DNA from: Doryteuthis pealeii
Taxonomy: Eukaryota > Mollusca > Cephalopoda > Myopsida > Loliginidae
NCBI GenBank assembly: GCA_023376005.1
Contig: CM042145.1
Coordinates: 101,369,680 to 101,433,679, forward strand
Direction of reading: 5' to 3'
Length of the DNA: 64,000 nt
Part shown: positions 42,086-57,100 of the stretch, piece by piece
How positions within the stretch are numbered: the first letter of the stretch is position 1
Layout: every line of letters starts with the position of its first letter
Position numbers and translations under genes: made by a program
The notes under the pieces: model-generated
What the model was told of the DNA's origin: nothing
The model's input: the letters and a program-made list of their open reading frames with translations, nothing else
Databases searched by the model: none

Positions 42086-45000
42086 TATATGAGGTTAAGT
42101 AAACAAACAAATGTTTTTATTTTTATATGGCTTTACGCCAACAATTTTTGGAGGATATGTGCTTAATTGAAGTCATACCTAATTTTGAAAATTAATTAGT
42201 TAATAATTAATGAATTTAGGCGGGCATATATGTTCAAATGTTCTCGATTTGTTTAGCCTTACATTTGAACATATATGCCTGCCTAAATTCATTAATTATT
42301 AACTAATTAATTTTCAAAATTAGGTATGACTTCAATTAAGCACATATCCTCCAAAATATATGTATATATAATGCAGTGGAAATCTGAGGTGTAATGGTTA
42401 CCGTTGTAGGAAATGGACCCGATGAGATAAGTTCAAATCCTGGACGAGACTGTTTGCATTTCACATTGGGAAAGGTAGACATCCACCTACTCTCCTTCCA
42501 GCTATGGTTAAATAGTTGGGCTGACTGGGCTCTTTAACCTTGGTTAGGCAACCAGTCTCGGAGAAGGAAAACTCTAAATTTAAACCTGTTAAACTCAGCT
42601 TAGAAAATTGACCTTGAGTCATATCCTGCTCATGCGGAGGGGTTGGTAAATATATATAAGTAATAGATGCAAGCAGAATGCATTTAATTGTGCATAAAAC
42701 TTTAAATCTTTGCATAAATACAATTATTACAAATAAAGTAAGTAAAAGCAAAGGTAGTAGAGTGGCAATTGTCGATATTAGCTTGACAGCAAGGGAGTCT
42801 ATCCCCTTTTCACTAGCGCTAGACCAGGGAGATTTTTTTCTGCATCTGAGGCAGGGCACCACTTACCATCAGCTCCCCACTTTACCGCACAGATCCAAGC
42901 TGTGCTACTCATGTGCTTAGTTGGTGAGGGCCAGTATCAAACCCAAAGCCTTGTGGTTACTAGGTGGATGCTCTACCAACTGAGCAAAAGTGGCTCTTAC
43001 AAATAAAAAGCATTTATTTTGTAAGGAAAATACAGTTGCATATGAGTCAATACTTCTCTTTACTATCAGACAATAAATAATAGCAAATATCTTAAATAAA
43101 CAGTAAGGAAATTTAAAAAACATTAAAAAAAAGAAAAAAAAAAAAAAGACAAAAACACAGCATTTGACCTAAAAACACCAAATGCCTGAGCTATTATAAT
43201 AGTCATTTTCAAATAGTGAATGATACCAATGTTCAAGTCATGTCACACTGCATATTCATATATATATATTTACCAACTCTTCCGCACGAGCAGGATACGA
43301 CACAAGGTCAATTTCTTAAGCGGGGTTCAACAGGTTTGAATTCAGAGTTTTCCTTCTCCTAGACTGGTTACCTAGCCATGGTTAAAGAACCCAGTCTGCC
43401 CTGCTATTTACCCATAGCTGGAGGGAGAGTAGGATTCATACCTTTCCCAAGGGTATTAGCGCTAAGTGAAATGCAATTACCACGTCCAGGATTTGAACTC
43501 GGGGCAACAAGTCCATTTCCCATGACTTTAACCATTACACCACGCGCTTCCTAGTATTCATATACTATGGCAATAGTTCCCACACTGTGCACTACACTGA
43601 TGGACTGTGAGATGTAACTATGTGCACCATAAAATAAGTACATTGGTATCTTGACTTGTTAGTTTGAAATAAACTGAAAATGCCATTAATCCATTTCAGT
43701 CCCCCTGTCCCTCAAAACACTCTAATTTATTTTTTGTTACATTTTTTTTTAATGAGAAAAATAGCACTGCATTGTATAAAAACATGATAAAATAGAATGT
43801 AATGAATTATATACTGTAATTTTTTTTTCTTATATAATGTTTTTTTTTTTTTTTTTTATAAATGATATTTTCTTTGGCATAATAAATTTGGAAACTTTTT
43901 TTTAATGAGAAAAATAGCACTGCATTGTATAAAAACATAATAAAATAGAATGTAATGAATTATATACTGTAATTTTTTTTTCTTTTATGTCTTTTTTTTT
44001 TTTTTTATAAATGATATTTTTCTTTGGCATAATAAATTTGAAAACTTTTTTTTTAATGAGAAAAATAGCACTGCATTGTATAAAAACATAATAAAATAGA
44101 ATGTAATGAATTATATACAGTAATTTTTTTTTTCTTTTATAATGTTTATATTTTTTTTTATAAATGATATTTTTCTTTGGCATAATAAATTTGGAAACTT
44201 AAACGTTTTTAGTGAACTTATCAACATAAGGGTATCTGAAGCTCTATTGTACCTCAAATTTTAGCTCGCAGACTGTTGTCCTTATCTTTAATGTAACATT
44301 TAAAAAATTCTTTTTAAAAAACACGTTTCAGCCATTGTACCCTCCAGCCTTCTTCAGGTGTACCTTGTCTGTCTGAGCATCAACCTGGGAAATATCTGTC
44401 CCCATTGTTCCAATGTATCAGATCTGTACTAATTTGATATTATTGGTCTGAAGTTTTGAGATGAGGTTTGATGTGTATTATTTTGATTTTTCAAACTGTT
44501 ATCTTCATCATGATATGAAAAAAAAAAATATATATATATATCATGATAAAAACAAGGACAACAGTTCAAACAATCAAAATAATACATATCCAACCTAATC
44601 TTAAAAAAACTCAGACAAATAAGAAGAATCGGCTTCTACATCCAATGATGATGAAGAATTATGTAGCATAATTATCATGGTCTACGGAGAGAATTTGGGG
44701 ATTGAAAAGAAAATGGTAATCGGATTTCTGGAGAAAGAGAAAAAAAAAAAGAACAAAAACTGGTTAAAGTTTGGAAGTGTAAACACTCAACGGGTGCCAG
44801 CCATTGACCGACCAATGACCCCAGAACTAGATTTAAAAATAAAAACGGAAGTCCCAAGTTTTCTGCGGAGTGCAGAAGCGGATGTGTCCCTTTCCCCAAC
44901 CCCGGGACCACAAATGGAAGAAGAGAAAAATCAGTCTTTTTGGTCTGGGCCTTGGTCGGAGGCAGACATGAGTCTCTGGAGGTCCTACAGTGACATGTCT

Positions 45001-47953
45001 AGGCTAGCAACGAACAGCGTGCATGAATGTGATTTACGATAGAACAGTTTGACCTTTCTCTCCCTCTCTCCTTCTCCCTGAAAAAGAACCCACAAGCCTA
45101 GAAAGAAATAAACAACCCCTTTTTGACTATATGACTTTCGTATATTGTTACTCTGAACTAACAACTCCTACTACAACTTGACCTTGGCCCCTACGCAACA
45201 ATTGCCTATTGATATATTTCAGATAAGGCATGAGTATCCTTCAGTAGATAAAAATGCTTTAACTGTTTTCATCAAGTTTTCCACATTTATGTGAACTAGC
45301 AGGACCTGTGGATATACCACAGTATGATAATCTAATTATTAAAACCTTTGATATTTTTTTAAGAGCTGTTGCTAAATATTTCAATATGTAAAAAGTATAA
45401 TAATCTTGATTTAACTCTTATCTTCTTTTCATCTTTTCATTGTGTTCGATTGAAACAGATTAGTGTTATCGCTTCTGCATGCTCATCCCCTCTATCTTTC
45501 CCCTACTCTCTTTCTTTCTTATTATATTTTTTCTGTGTAGTATGTCCTTTTTCTTTCCTTTCTTTCTTTCTAATAAAAATGGAATGGTCCATTATTTAGC
45601 TGAGGTGATGACACTCATAAGAAATAAGAATTCAGCGGGTAAGCAACACCAGATAATCAGGATTTACATTTTTGCATTTTATCTTGAATGATTTGGACAG
45701 TCTCATTTTTAACCAGAAGGTGATGCAAGATGATAACAGTTGTACAATTAAGGAACATGAGTATTGATATATAGATTGAAGTTTTCTTAATGACATAAAA
45801 TTCAAATTTTTGTATTGAATAGGAAATTAGAGTTTGTTTGACTCTTTTACATCCTAACAGAGAGTATTGCTAAGGAACATAACTATCCTTAATTTACTGA
45901 ATTAAAAAATAATTACTAATAATGTTCTGCAGTTTAAATTATTTTTTTTTTAAAGCTAGAATGTATAAATATCTTTTATTGAAATATATATTTGAATTTA
46001 TGTACAAAGTGGGTGTATTTTTGTTGTTTCTGAAGTGTGCCCAGAGAAAAAATAGAAAATTACTACCCTATGTGTAAATTCCATTTCAAAATCATCCAGA
46101 AAAAAGTAAAATTGTCACCCACCCCCTTCAATTTTGTCCAGGTGTGGACTATGCTAAAGTAAGACAATCCCCATAAATTGATCTTCCAATTCCAAAAATT
46201 GGCTGATTTATATCAATTTTTAACTCTCCAAATGTAGGAGGATGCACAAAAAATGTTGACTTTTTGTAATCTATTTTTGTCTGTAAAAAGAGTTCTAGAG
46301 CTTCCCTACTCCTAAAAATTGGACTATAAAACATTTTTGGCCCAAGGAATTAAAAAAATGGCAATTTTAAGTTATTAATGATTTCTGATTTTTTATAGCA
46401 AGATCAATAGAATGGGAAAATCCCACTGTGGTAATGCATCAATGATAAAACCTTTTTATTATTATTTTACATATATTGAACATTATTTGTACCAAAAAGA
46501 TAGTTTGTTTTTTGCTCAGAACCGAAGCTACAAGATCAGTTAATATTTTGCTCTTTTATGTTTTAAGTGTTTTCTGTTCAATACATTTCCCTTGAGAAAG
46601 GGATGGGCAAGAAAATATGTAGATATTTGGGGGTTAAGCTCTTTGAGGGCCTCTCTCCAGTATTTAGTGAAGTTTCTTTTTATAAAATATCATTAGAAAT
46701 GCAGTAGGTGAATTTCTATTTATAAAAAACTTTTACCTGTAGAAAATAATAATTCAACTGCTGTTGTTGAGGATGATGGTGGAATTATTGTAGGTGAGAA
46801 TTTGCTTAGTCCACTACTATAGCCATTTATTACATGACATACTGGTAGGCACAGCTGGAAAGGTGATATACTTCCTGCATATCAATTCTTTTAAGTATTG
46901 ATTGGTCAAGTAAAAAAAAAAAATCACAGCTTTCAGTAGCAATTGTTCTTCACTGTATGTTTCTATAGATATTCATGAGGTGCAAGTGACAGAGGGTAAC
47001 ATCTTGATCAATAAATAAACAACAGGACACAAGTTAAATAGAACCTCTGCTACATTTTGCCAGCAGTAAAAAAAAAAAAAAAAAAAAAAAATTTCATATT
47101 TGAGGAAAGGGGAATTAAAGGTTGCTTTTTTTTTCTTCTAAAGTGATACCAGTTCCCAGAAAAATATAAAGCCAATTTGACATTTAGTTTTAACAAAATA
47201 ATACAAAAACACAACGACTGATTATATCTTAACAGCATTATGTTGTGCTGGCAGCACAATTATCCATGACAATCTCTCGCCAAACAACCTATCTGTCATT
47301 ATTCCCTCCCCCAGAGGTTCAGCATCCAGATTCCATGCAGAACTGATCGATATAGGTCCTTGCTGGGCATTCCACATTAGCATACCCATGTGCAGGTTTC
47401 CACAGGAGAATGTCACTTATGAGTTCATCCTTGCTTCTCTAGCAGTGTCCAGCATGTCTTGTTTATCTTATTCAGATGGTTTATGGTAAGTGGCCATATA
47501 GCTGCTTTCTTGGGGGATGTTGTTTCCACGATTTGTTTAAGATTGCTTGCAGCATTCTTGTGCAACTCCCATCCAGCTTATTCTCTAGGTGCTTTGTTAG
47601 GGTCCAGGTGGTGCAGCCATACAGTATTACTGATACAACCATAGCTTGGAAGAATCGTAATTTGGATAACCATATAGTTTCAGATGTTATCAAACATTCA
47701 CTTCAGTGTTTTGCCTTATTACACAAATAGTTTTACCAATCTGATATTTTTATCTTTCAGAAAGAGAAATCCAATCAAAAAAGTAAAATTGAAAATATAA
47801 TTTATATGCAGAGACAATCTCTATCTATATAATAAATAATGTGACATTTTCAGTTCGTTTATTTCTTTATTCATCTGTCTAGCTTCTCCTATGATAAGAG
47901 TGTTGTACTTGTGCCTCCAGCCTAGGATCAGCATGTAATATCTGTACCCACAG

Positions 47954-47999
<46 letters not shown>

Positions 48000-50900
48000 G
48001 CCTTTATCCACTATGCTATGTGTCCAATTGTCCAATTTTTTGCTGAGGTGGAGCACCACACCTACCATTAGCTCTCTACTTTACCACACAGATCAGATTA
48101 CTCAAGCTCTGCTATTCATGCGCTGGGTTGGCAGGGACCAGTATCGAACTCAGAAATGTGCAATTCCTAGGTGGGTGCTCTACCAACTGAGCTAAACTGA
48201 ATCATTCATATATTTATATACCTGATTTTTTATTATTTTTTTAATCTATTTTTGAGGAAGTATTAATTTAATTCTTCTTACCCCAGATATAAGTAAAATA
48301 GTATGGCAGATTGAGCTCTCTAGCCTTGGTGAGGTAATCTGGCTAGAAAGACAACGAACTTCAACCTTCCTCTTGCCAACACATAATGGGGCAGTATAAC
48401 AGGATAAGGCCTATCAATCCCCCATGTCTTTCAGACATTAAGGGAAGGTCTGGATCCTGCAGTGGATTGAGAAAAAAGCTGATGCTTAAATTTCATATCC
48501 TTCAAAATGATAACAATGATAACAGCATAGTTTATATCTCATAGTTTTTTTAAATAAAATAACTGGAATTTCCACAAATTTGGTTGGTTGTTTTGTTTTA
48601 CAGCATACCAACCCAAATAAGGTCATTTTGATAAACAAAGGACTCAGGTTGCTTACAGTACCGGCTGTTGCTTAAATGGTCACCTAATTAAGGGTGTCCT
48701 GGGTATAATGTTAAACTGCATCTAGTAGTAAGGTTCCAATTCTGGAGCTCTGGGGAGCATGGAGTACCCTTTCATCACTATTACTCCCAGGTCGACTCTG
48801 ACTAAGACTAATAGTACAACTGGGCAGAAGTACTAATCCATCCATCTTTTATACAGTTATTGAAAATTAGTTCCATGGATTGCTGCTTTTTCCGGACTTC
48901 AATCCAGCCTTTAAAAATAAGCCATATGCAATTTATGAATAGTTCAAAATTATGAATTCACTGTAAAACAATTAAAATACATTATGAACGTATTTAATAT
49001 ATAGTAATTATACTGCATCATTGGAAACTATAATTATCATTGAGGTTGTGAAATTAATTATGCAATTAAGTCCAGACATAGAGACAATAACTTTATAGAC
49101 AACCATAATGGGATATATTGTTTCTTTTTTATTCTAACTGCATTTTCTTTTGTTTTTATACTTCTTGTATTTAAGACTGACATTTATTATAAACCTTTAA
49201 ATCGAAAAATTGTATGACAAAATAAAATATTAGATAAGAAAGTAGAAATTAGATTTATAATAAACCTATTCTATCAGCAACACTTTCTTTAATTTATTAC
49301 CAATCTCTATTTTCCTGATTTTCAATGCACAACATTCAATCAGGGATGCTTTTTAATTTAGCGCATCCTGGGATGCACAGATTTGATTTGAATGAGTCCC
49401 CGGGAAATTTGATGTGTCCCAACTAAAGTTTCTTAATAAATTGTAGAGTTTTAATCTATGAACAACTAAAGCCGTCTAATCCCTACCTCATACCCCATAC
49501 AGTGTAATTCATTTCCAAGAAAATATTGAAATGTATTTACAGTTAGCTGGAAATGGTGGGGGAAGAAAAAAAACCCACAGGGACGCAAGGATACGATTTT
49601 TCTGCATCCTTTTAGATTTTTATACATCATGACGCAGCATGCTTGTCTGTACAATACTAAAAATTTCTAAAACAAATTTTAAGCTAACTTTTTTTTATTC
49701 CTACTGCCAGAAATATTTACTTCAGTTTAGAAAAAAGACTAAAGTGGAGTGATGGAGTACGTATTTACCCAACCCCTCTCTCCATGGGCAGAATGCAATG
49801 GAAGGTAAATTTTTTTAAACAGAGTATAGCTAGACTGAATTCATAGTTTTCCTTTTCCTTCCTTGCCTAACCAAGGATAAAGAACCCAGTCTGCCCTACT
49901 ATTTACTCATAGTTGGAGGGAGAACAGGTGGATTCATGCCTTTCCCACAGGCTTTAGCATAAAGTGAAATGCAAACAACTTCATCTAGGATTTGAACTTG
50001 GGTCGCCGATTCCATTTCCTATGACAATAACCATTACTATCGGAAAAATCATAGTTAAATTATCTGCCCCTGGCACCAGAGGGTGAATCGCCAATATACG
50101 ATATTGGCGCCTAAATTAAATTCCATGACGAAAGTCACTTATTGTGTTGGGCAGTCAACCAGTGAGCCGTGTATTCCAGCACTCCCTTCACCTTCACCCT
50201 CAGTAAGATAAGTCTGGCCGCAAGCGCCATCAAGGTTGCAACCTTTTTGTACCTTTTTGAATATATGTTTTTTATCTTCAATTGTTGTTCTTGTCTTCTT
50301 CATCCGAATTCACTCGCTAATAACCTGGGAATTATATGAGTCCTGCGAATTCTCATATTACACAAGGCACACATCTTAAAGTAGTAGAGTAGTAGTCAAA
50401 TCAGTGGACACTGTTATATACCTCTTTTATTCTTCTGGCCGGATCTGCTTCTTCTATTTTCTAATCTTCTGTCTTGGTCTTCTAATGGTCTGATATATCT
50501 TCTACAGGTCTCGTCTGGTCTTCTTGTATGGGGATTCCGTGTCTGGTTCTGCTGGGGATCATTTCTTATCAGAAGCCTTGTGTCATTGTTAGCTTTTAGT
50601 AATAACAACAAGACTTCGATTTACCTTTGATGTTATTTTATTCCGGATTCCCAGGCCAGACAACTGCGCGCGGAGAGTCACATCTTGCTAGCTTCAGTCC
50701 TAACTCTCAACTGACTTACTGCAACTAACTAACTGCAACTCTTACTGAGTTTCCCACCTTAAACCGGAAAAGGGCTTTCTATCGCTTCCGATTCTCACGT
50801 TCATCCCAGAACGCAAGGTCAGAGTGAGGTCAAGCATTGTCACTCACTCTCAAGGCCATCAGCTGTACTGATTGCCATAAGGATTTCTATACTACCTTAA

Positions 50901-53900
50901 AAAGTAATAGGGATCCAATTAATATGTAACACACTACTATAAAAAATAATTAAAAAAAGCTAAAACCCTCTTCAGAATCTCAATTCAGTCACTGCTATCT
51001 ATACTCATGTTCACATGACCATTATCATCTTGCAAAACCCTCTTAAAAATTAGACCATCCAAATCATCCAGGATGAAATGGAAAAATGGAAATCCTGATT
51101 ATCCTGATGATCTGGTGTTGCTTACCCGTTAAATTCTTATTTCTTATGAGTGTGATCATCTCAGCTAGATAATGGACCATTCTGTTTTTATTATAAAGAA
51201 AGAAAGGGAAGAAAAGAACATGCTAAACAGAAAAAATTAATAAGAAAGAAAGAAAGAGTAGAGGAAAGATAGAGAAAGGAGGCGATAATGCTAATCTGTT
51301 TTAATCAAACATAATGAAAAGAAGGAAAGTAAGAAAAAAAAAGAGCAAGAAAAAGTTAAATCAATCATATTATACTTTTTATATATTGAACTATTTCGCA
51401 ATAGCTCTTAAGTAAACTTATCAAATATTGTAATAATTAAATTATCATTCTGTGGTATATCCACAGGTCTTGCTAGTAATAAAATTATTTCATTTAACTC
51501 TACTGCCAAAATTTATTGACTGCCCTATTACTTCTGTCCCTACACTGAATCATCAGTGAATTAAAATTTGGACAAATTTGCTCAATAATTCCACAGGTTG
51601 CATAAACTGTTAGTTATTCCCTATTATTTATGACTAATAAATGTATAATACATAGTGTTTCAACAATGACCATGAACTGCACTGAACTTCAGGTCATTAA
51701 AAAATCTGGTAATTTACATACACACACACACACATACACACATGCATGCATACACCTTAATTCTGACAACAAGCTCACTCTGTATCAGTGTAGATCCTCT
51801 CTCTCTCTTTCCCTCTCTCTCTTTCCCTCTCTCTCTCATTGATTTGCTCTCCTCTACAAATAATTCCATTCATTCAATTGCTTCAACATTACTGTCTTTA
51901 TTTGTAGACAAAATAAACACTTCAGCCTCTATAAATAGAGACCTTGACAACATCTCTTCTGATGTGCTTATCAACTTTGTTTTAATTAATTTCAAATCCA
52001 CCCACCAACCCTTGTATAATAACATTTGACTCACAGGTAGAGCAGAAGGCTGATGACCAAGAAGTTAGAGGTTTCTGTTTCCAGCGAGAGAAACTTATTA
52101 CCAAATGATCGTTCCCAAAACAAAAATTATCCGGGATACATATATATTTACCAACCCCTCCACACGAGCAGGATGTGACACAAGGTCAATTTCTTAAGCG
52201 GAGTTCAACAGGTTTGAATTCAGAGTTTTCCTTCTCCTAGACTGGTTATCTAACCAAACCAACTCAGTGTATGAGTAGCAGTAAAGTGGGGAGCTAATGG
52301 TAGGCGTGGTGCTCCACCTCAGATGCAAAAAACAATCTCCCTAGTCTAGTGGTAATGAAAAGGGGATAGACTCCTTTATTGTCCAGCTGATACTGACAAT
52401 AGGCCACTCTACCAACTGTACTTGGTGAATGTAGAAAATAATATCATAATTAAAAGAAAATATATTGTTTGGTTTGGTTTGGTTTGTTTTACAGCATATC
52501 AACCCTTATCGGGTCATTTTGATATTTAGTTTTTTATGGTACCTGCTGTTGTTTAAATGGTCACACATCTGAGTATTGAACAGGCTCATCACTGTTTGAG
52601 AATCTAACAGGAACTGGTACTTTCAATGTGATTTGACTGTAAGCCAATATTCTTATTTTGTAGCTAAGAACAAAAAATTGGTGAATAAATAAAAATGAAC
52701 AAATCTGGTTTTGAGAACGTCAATGGCTATGAGGTGAAGGATTCATAAATCACAAAACATTGACAACTTGTTTGTTCCCCTGTTTAATCCAAATAGTGAT
52801 TAAAAAGCAACAGTTGAAAAATATAGCTACAGTTTTAGTATCGGTCACATATTGTTGGTCAATAGGATTAAACACACACACACACATCTACTGGTCATTG
52901 TAGTTTGGTTTAGTTTGAGTTTTGTTTAATGGCATATCAATCTCTGTGGGTCATTTAATGCCAGAAAAGGTTATGTAGAATTTGTTTTTCATAAGGGTTT
53001 CGGTCTTTAGAGTATGAGTTTTATGTTGGTATTCGGTTATGTTTGGTCAGTTTTGGTGAAAGAATTGGTTTGGTTAGATCTTGTTGAAAAGGTTGCTTTT
53101 GAAGAATAATTAAAGTCCAATTACCGTCGAACTGGGAAGACAAGGCAGCAAACGGTTGTAACCCAATACAATCCCGAAAGCCACAAAGTCCACTGCAGAA
53201 TGACAGAGTATATATAAGACTCCACAATGTCATTCAAATGAAGCCGTCAAGCAGCCAATCAGAACTCAAGTAATGGAATCACCCAAGTCACCCAGATTCA
53301 TGGATGGATCATTCTTGAGTCCTATTTATACTAGCTGTCTTGGACACTGCGGGAGTGGTACTTAGCTGCTGTTATTAAAACCAACAGTAGGCTAACTGAC
53401 TTCTTTTAGAAAATTTAACATTTGTTCTGGTTTGATATTTTTGAATAGGTTTCTTAAGTTTTTTGTTTGGTAATATTTGGTGCCGGTTTGTCTGAGACCG
53501 CTGCAGTTTAGGAGGATATGTTTAACAGTGAGCTGTACCTTGTATGTTGAGCATACTGGGGCGTCCTCCCTTTTTTAAAAGGTGAGAATGGGTGATGTGG
53601 GTGAGCAGCCTTGGTTGAGTAAACATCACTTATGCTTCAATACTAGCAGAATGTCAGCACCTGTAATTAATTATTCATCATAACAACAATGGTATTCACC
53701 TGTCACCTCCTCAGTCAGAAAAAAAAAAACTTTCTATCCTGCAATACACCTAACAAGGGACCTCTAACTGGCAGGCTATTTTCAACAAAGAAAGTAAGAA
53801 AGAAAAAAAAAACTCTCCCTTACTCTTCTTACTGAGCATATAATGAGATATCCCTTTTCTATAAATTATTCAAAACATCCTCATTGTAGACAATACAATT

Positions 53901-54116
53901 TTTTTGTTAAGCAAAGGTTACAATTATATTACATAATATAAACCTATATAATGAAAGGTACAAACTAACTAGTAATTAGGAAAAGGATTGGATGCATTTT
54001 GGTTAATAAAAAGTAAACAGGGAACAATAAGAAAGATAATAAAACAATTTCAATTGTTATTTCACAGGAATGTTACAATTCAAATGGGAAGAAGAATTCT
54101 CAGCAAATCTTGTGTT

Positions 54117-54158
<42 letters not shown>

Positions 54159-57100
54159 ATTCTCTTTCTCAAAAAGGGTCCTCCATAATGTATCATACTG
54201 TTGATTATAAAAAAAAAATCCAAGTAATGTTTGGAATCTCTTAAATCTCTGCATTTTTATAATCAATAGGATTAACAAATTGATGAATAAACTAGGACTA
54301 CTGAAAATTTTATTATTCAGTTATATCAGTGATCTAAATTTTGTAGGTATGTATTTACCCAACCCCTCTGCCATCGGCAGGATGTGACACAAGATCAATG
54401 TTTAAGCAGAGTAAAGCTGGTTTGAATACAGAGTATTCTTTCTCCTAGACTAGTTGTCAAACCAAGTCTAAAAGAACCCAGTCTGCCCTACTATTTATCC
54501 ATAGCTGAGGGGAGAACAGGTAGATTCATACCTTTCCAAAGGGCATTAGCACAAATAGAAACGCAAACAGATTTGTCTAGGATTTGGTTGGTTGTTTTGC
54601 ATATTAACCCTTTTCAGATTATTTAATTTGATGCCAAATCAAGTTATTTTTGATAAACAAAGGACTCAGGTTTCTTAGAGTATTTGTTGTTGCTTAAGTG
54701 GTCACCCAAATTAAGTAATGAACAAGCTCAATGCTGCTTAACTTTGGTGATCTAGTGCTTTGGTGAACCAGAGCTTTCAACATGACTTGACCATAATCCT
54801 CTAGGATTTGAACGTTGAATATTTACCAACCCCTCCGCACGAGCAGGATGTGACACAAGGTTAATTTCTTAAGCGGAGTTTAACAGGTTTGAATTCAGAG
54901 TTTTCCTTCTCCTAGACTGGTTACCTAGCCAAGGTTAAAGAGCTAAGTCTGTTCTACTATTTACCCATAGTTGGAGGAAGAATATTTGGATTCATACCTT
55001 TCCCAAGGGTATTAGTGCTATATGAAATACAAACAACCATGTCTATGATTTAAACTCTGGTTGACAAGTCCATTTCCTACACCAATGCACCACCATACCA
55101 TGAGTGGCCAATTCCATTTTCAACGACAATAACCACATGCACTTAGATAGGTTGCCCAACAATTCTACAGAGCCCAATCTGTCTTACTATCTTAATCATA
55201 TCTAGTTGAGAGAAAGAAGAAAGATTCATGCCTTTACTATTTAGTGTGAAGTAAATGTGAACAATATTGGCTGAAATTTGAACTCTGCTTGCCAATTCCA
55301 TTTCCCACTACACCACCCACACCCCCAATAAAATAAAAACCCTAACTGTCCCAAAAAATTAATGACAAACTAATTCTGTTCATTTTTTTAACCCCAAAAT
55401 TTGCATTGGTATGATATCTCCAAAGATTTGAATTTAAATTTGATCCCCCTATTCATTTCTAGTTGGCAAGTTTTTCTTGCAGTTGGGGTGAAAAACTCAC
55501 CAACTAGAAGTGAATAGGAGATCAAATTCAAATCTTTGGAGAAATATCAATAGAAATATTGGAGGGAAGAAAAAGCAACACATTATAGTTTGTCACTTCT
55601 GTTTTAGGTCAGAGTCTCTTCAAATAAACAGTAAAAATCAATTTGAAACTAAATGATTAAAGCAAGTTAGAGAGAAAAAAAAACTACTAGAAATATAAAG
55701 ACTCTAAAATAAACCATGACTACTTGAAAAACAAGGATGTCAAATTTTGAATAATCACTGTGAATAAAGAGATATCCACTGGCAATGAACAGTTTTCAAC
55801 TAGAAATGTGAGACTTCAAACTTCTTTTAAAACTGGCAATTTACAATGTACTAGAAGGGCTATCCAGTGTTATCCAGGCGGTGTGAATAACTATAATACA
55901 TTCAATGATTCAGGAAGTATGTTAATGGAAAAAAAATTGTTTGATTGAAAGTCAGAGAGGAATAGATAATCATTTCCCCATTTTTTAAAAAATAAACAAA
56001 CAAACAAGCCAAAATTTTAAAGGATTCTTTTTATAAACAATTTTGCTAAATATCCAGACATTATGGCAACAGAAATGGGCAGGACTTTGATTCTGTCTAA
56101 AATATTAAAGTTATCTGGAACTCAGGAGTGACGAAGGAATGTGCTGACCATAAAAAACATCACTCAACCTGGAAAGATAATTTGTTTACATAAGCAAATT
56201 GAGCACACCTTAGAGTGACGAAAATACCCATGCGCGACGTGCTTTGAGAGCTCTCCCACACCCAGGAAAAGGAAGAAGATCATGGACGCTGTTGCTGCTA
56301 CTAGATAACCTAAACAACTCTAGAAGGTGCACGTAAAAGAACGTACCCCAAAGCAACCATGATTTGTTCACGTTACATATCATCTTATTAGTGCTGTGGT
56401 TAGTGCACCACCTTACATATTGCTTTTTGGTACCCGTGTGTAGGGGAGTTTAACATAAACTCAGAACGAACTGTTACCACAAAAACAGTGTGAAAAAAGA
56501 CACATCACTACTAAAAACCCTTTGCATCCCCGGAAAAAAATGAAAGAAAGAAAAAGAAGGACTCACAATAGACTTTAAAAAAAAAAACGAAACTGATAAA
56601 AGACTCTAAAAAACAAACTTTTAAGTGGTCATCCTATTAATTATTGAACAAGCTCATCGCTGCTTAACTTTAGTGATCTCGCAAGAACCAGTGTTTTCAG
56701 TGTGACTTGACCGTAATCTCTTGGTTATGTTTACTAACAGATGCATAGATTTAATAAATTACTTTTTTTTTTCTTCATCAATCAAAAATAAATAAAAATT
56801 AATAAATAATCATTCTCTTTCAATCAATATGACTTTTCATGTTTCTACTTTATGAATTAAACAAAACATTAAGAAAAGCTAATCTAAACTGATATAAAAT
56901 TTAAACTATGAACATCAAAGAATAATGGCATATTTAACGTTGGTATTTTAAGTCCTTACTATTTTTAGAAGGTTTTAACAAGTGTGACTTCATATATATT
57001 TACCAACCCCTCTGTACGAGAAGGATGTGACACAAGGTCATTTTTTTTAAGCAGAATTTAACAAGTTTGAATTCAGAGTGTTTCCTTCTCCTAGACTGGT

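Noticed and set aside
42461..42862. 133-codon minus-strand frame, the longest in the window
   Set aside because: Runs through antisense of a family 1 SINE and a family 2 SINE with spacer between, so it is chance open frame.
43902..44183. 93-codon minus-strand lysine-rich frame with an internal duplication
   Set aside because: Product of the triplicated MITE interior, low complexity, no coding character.
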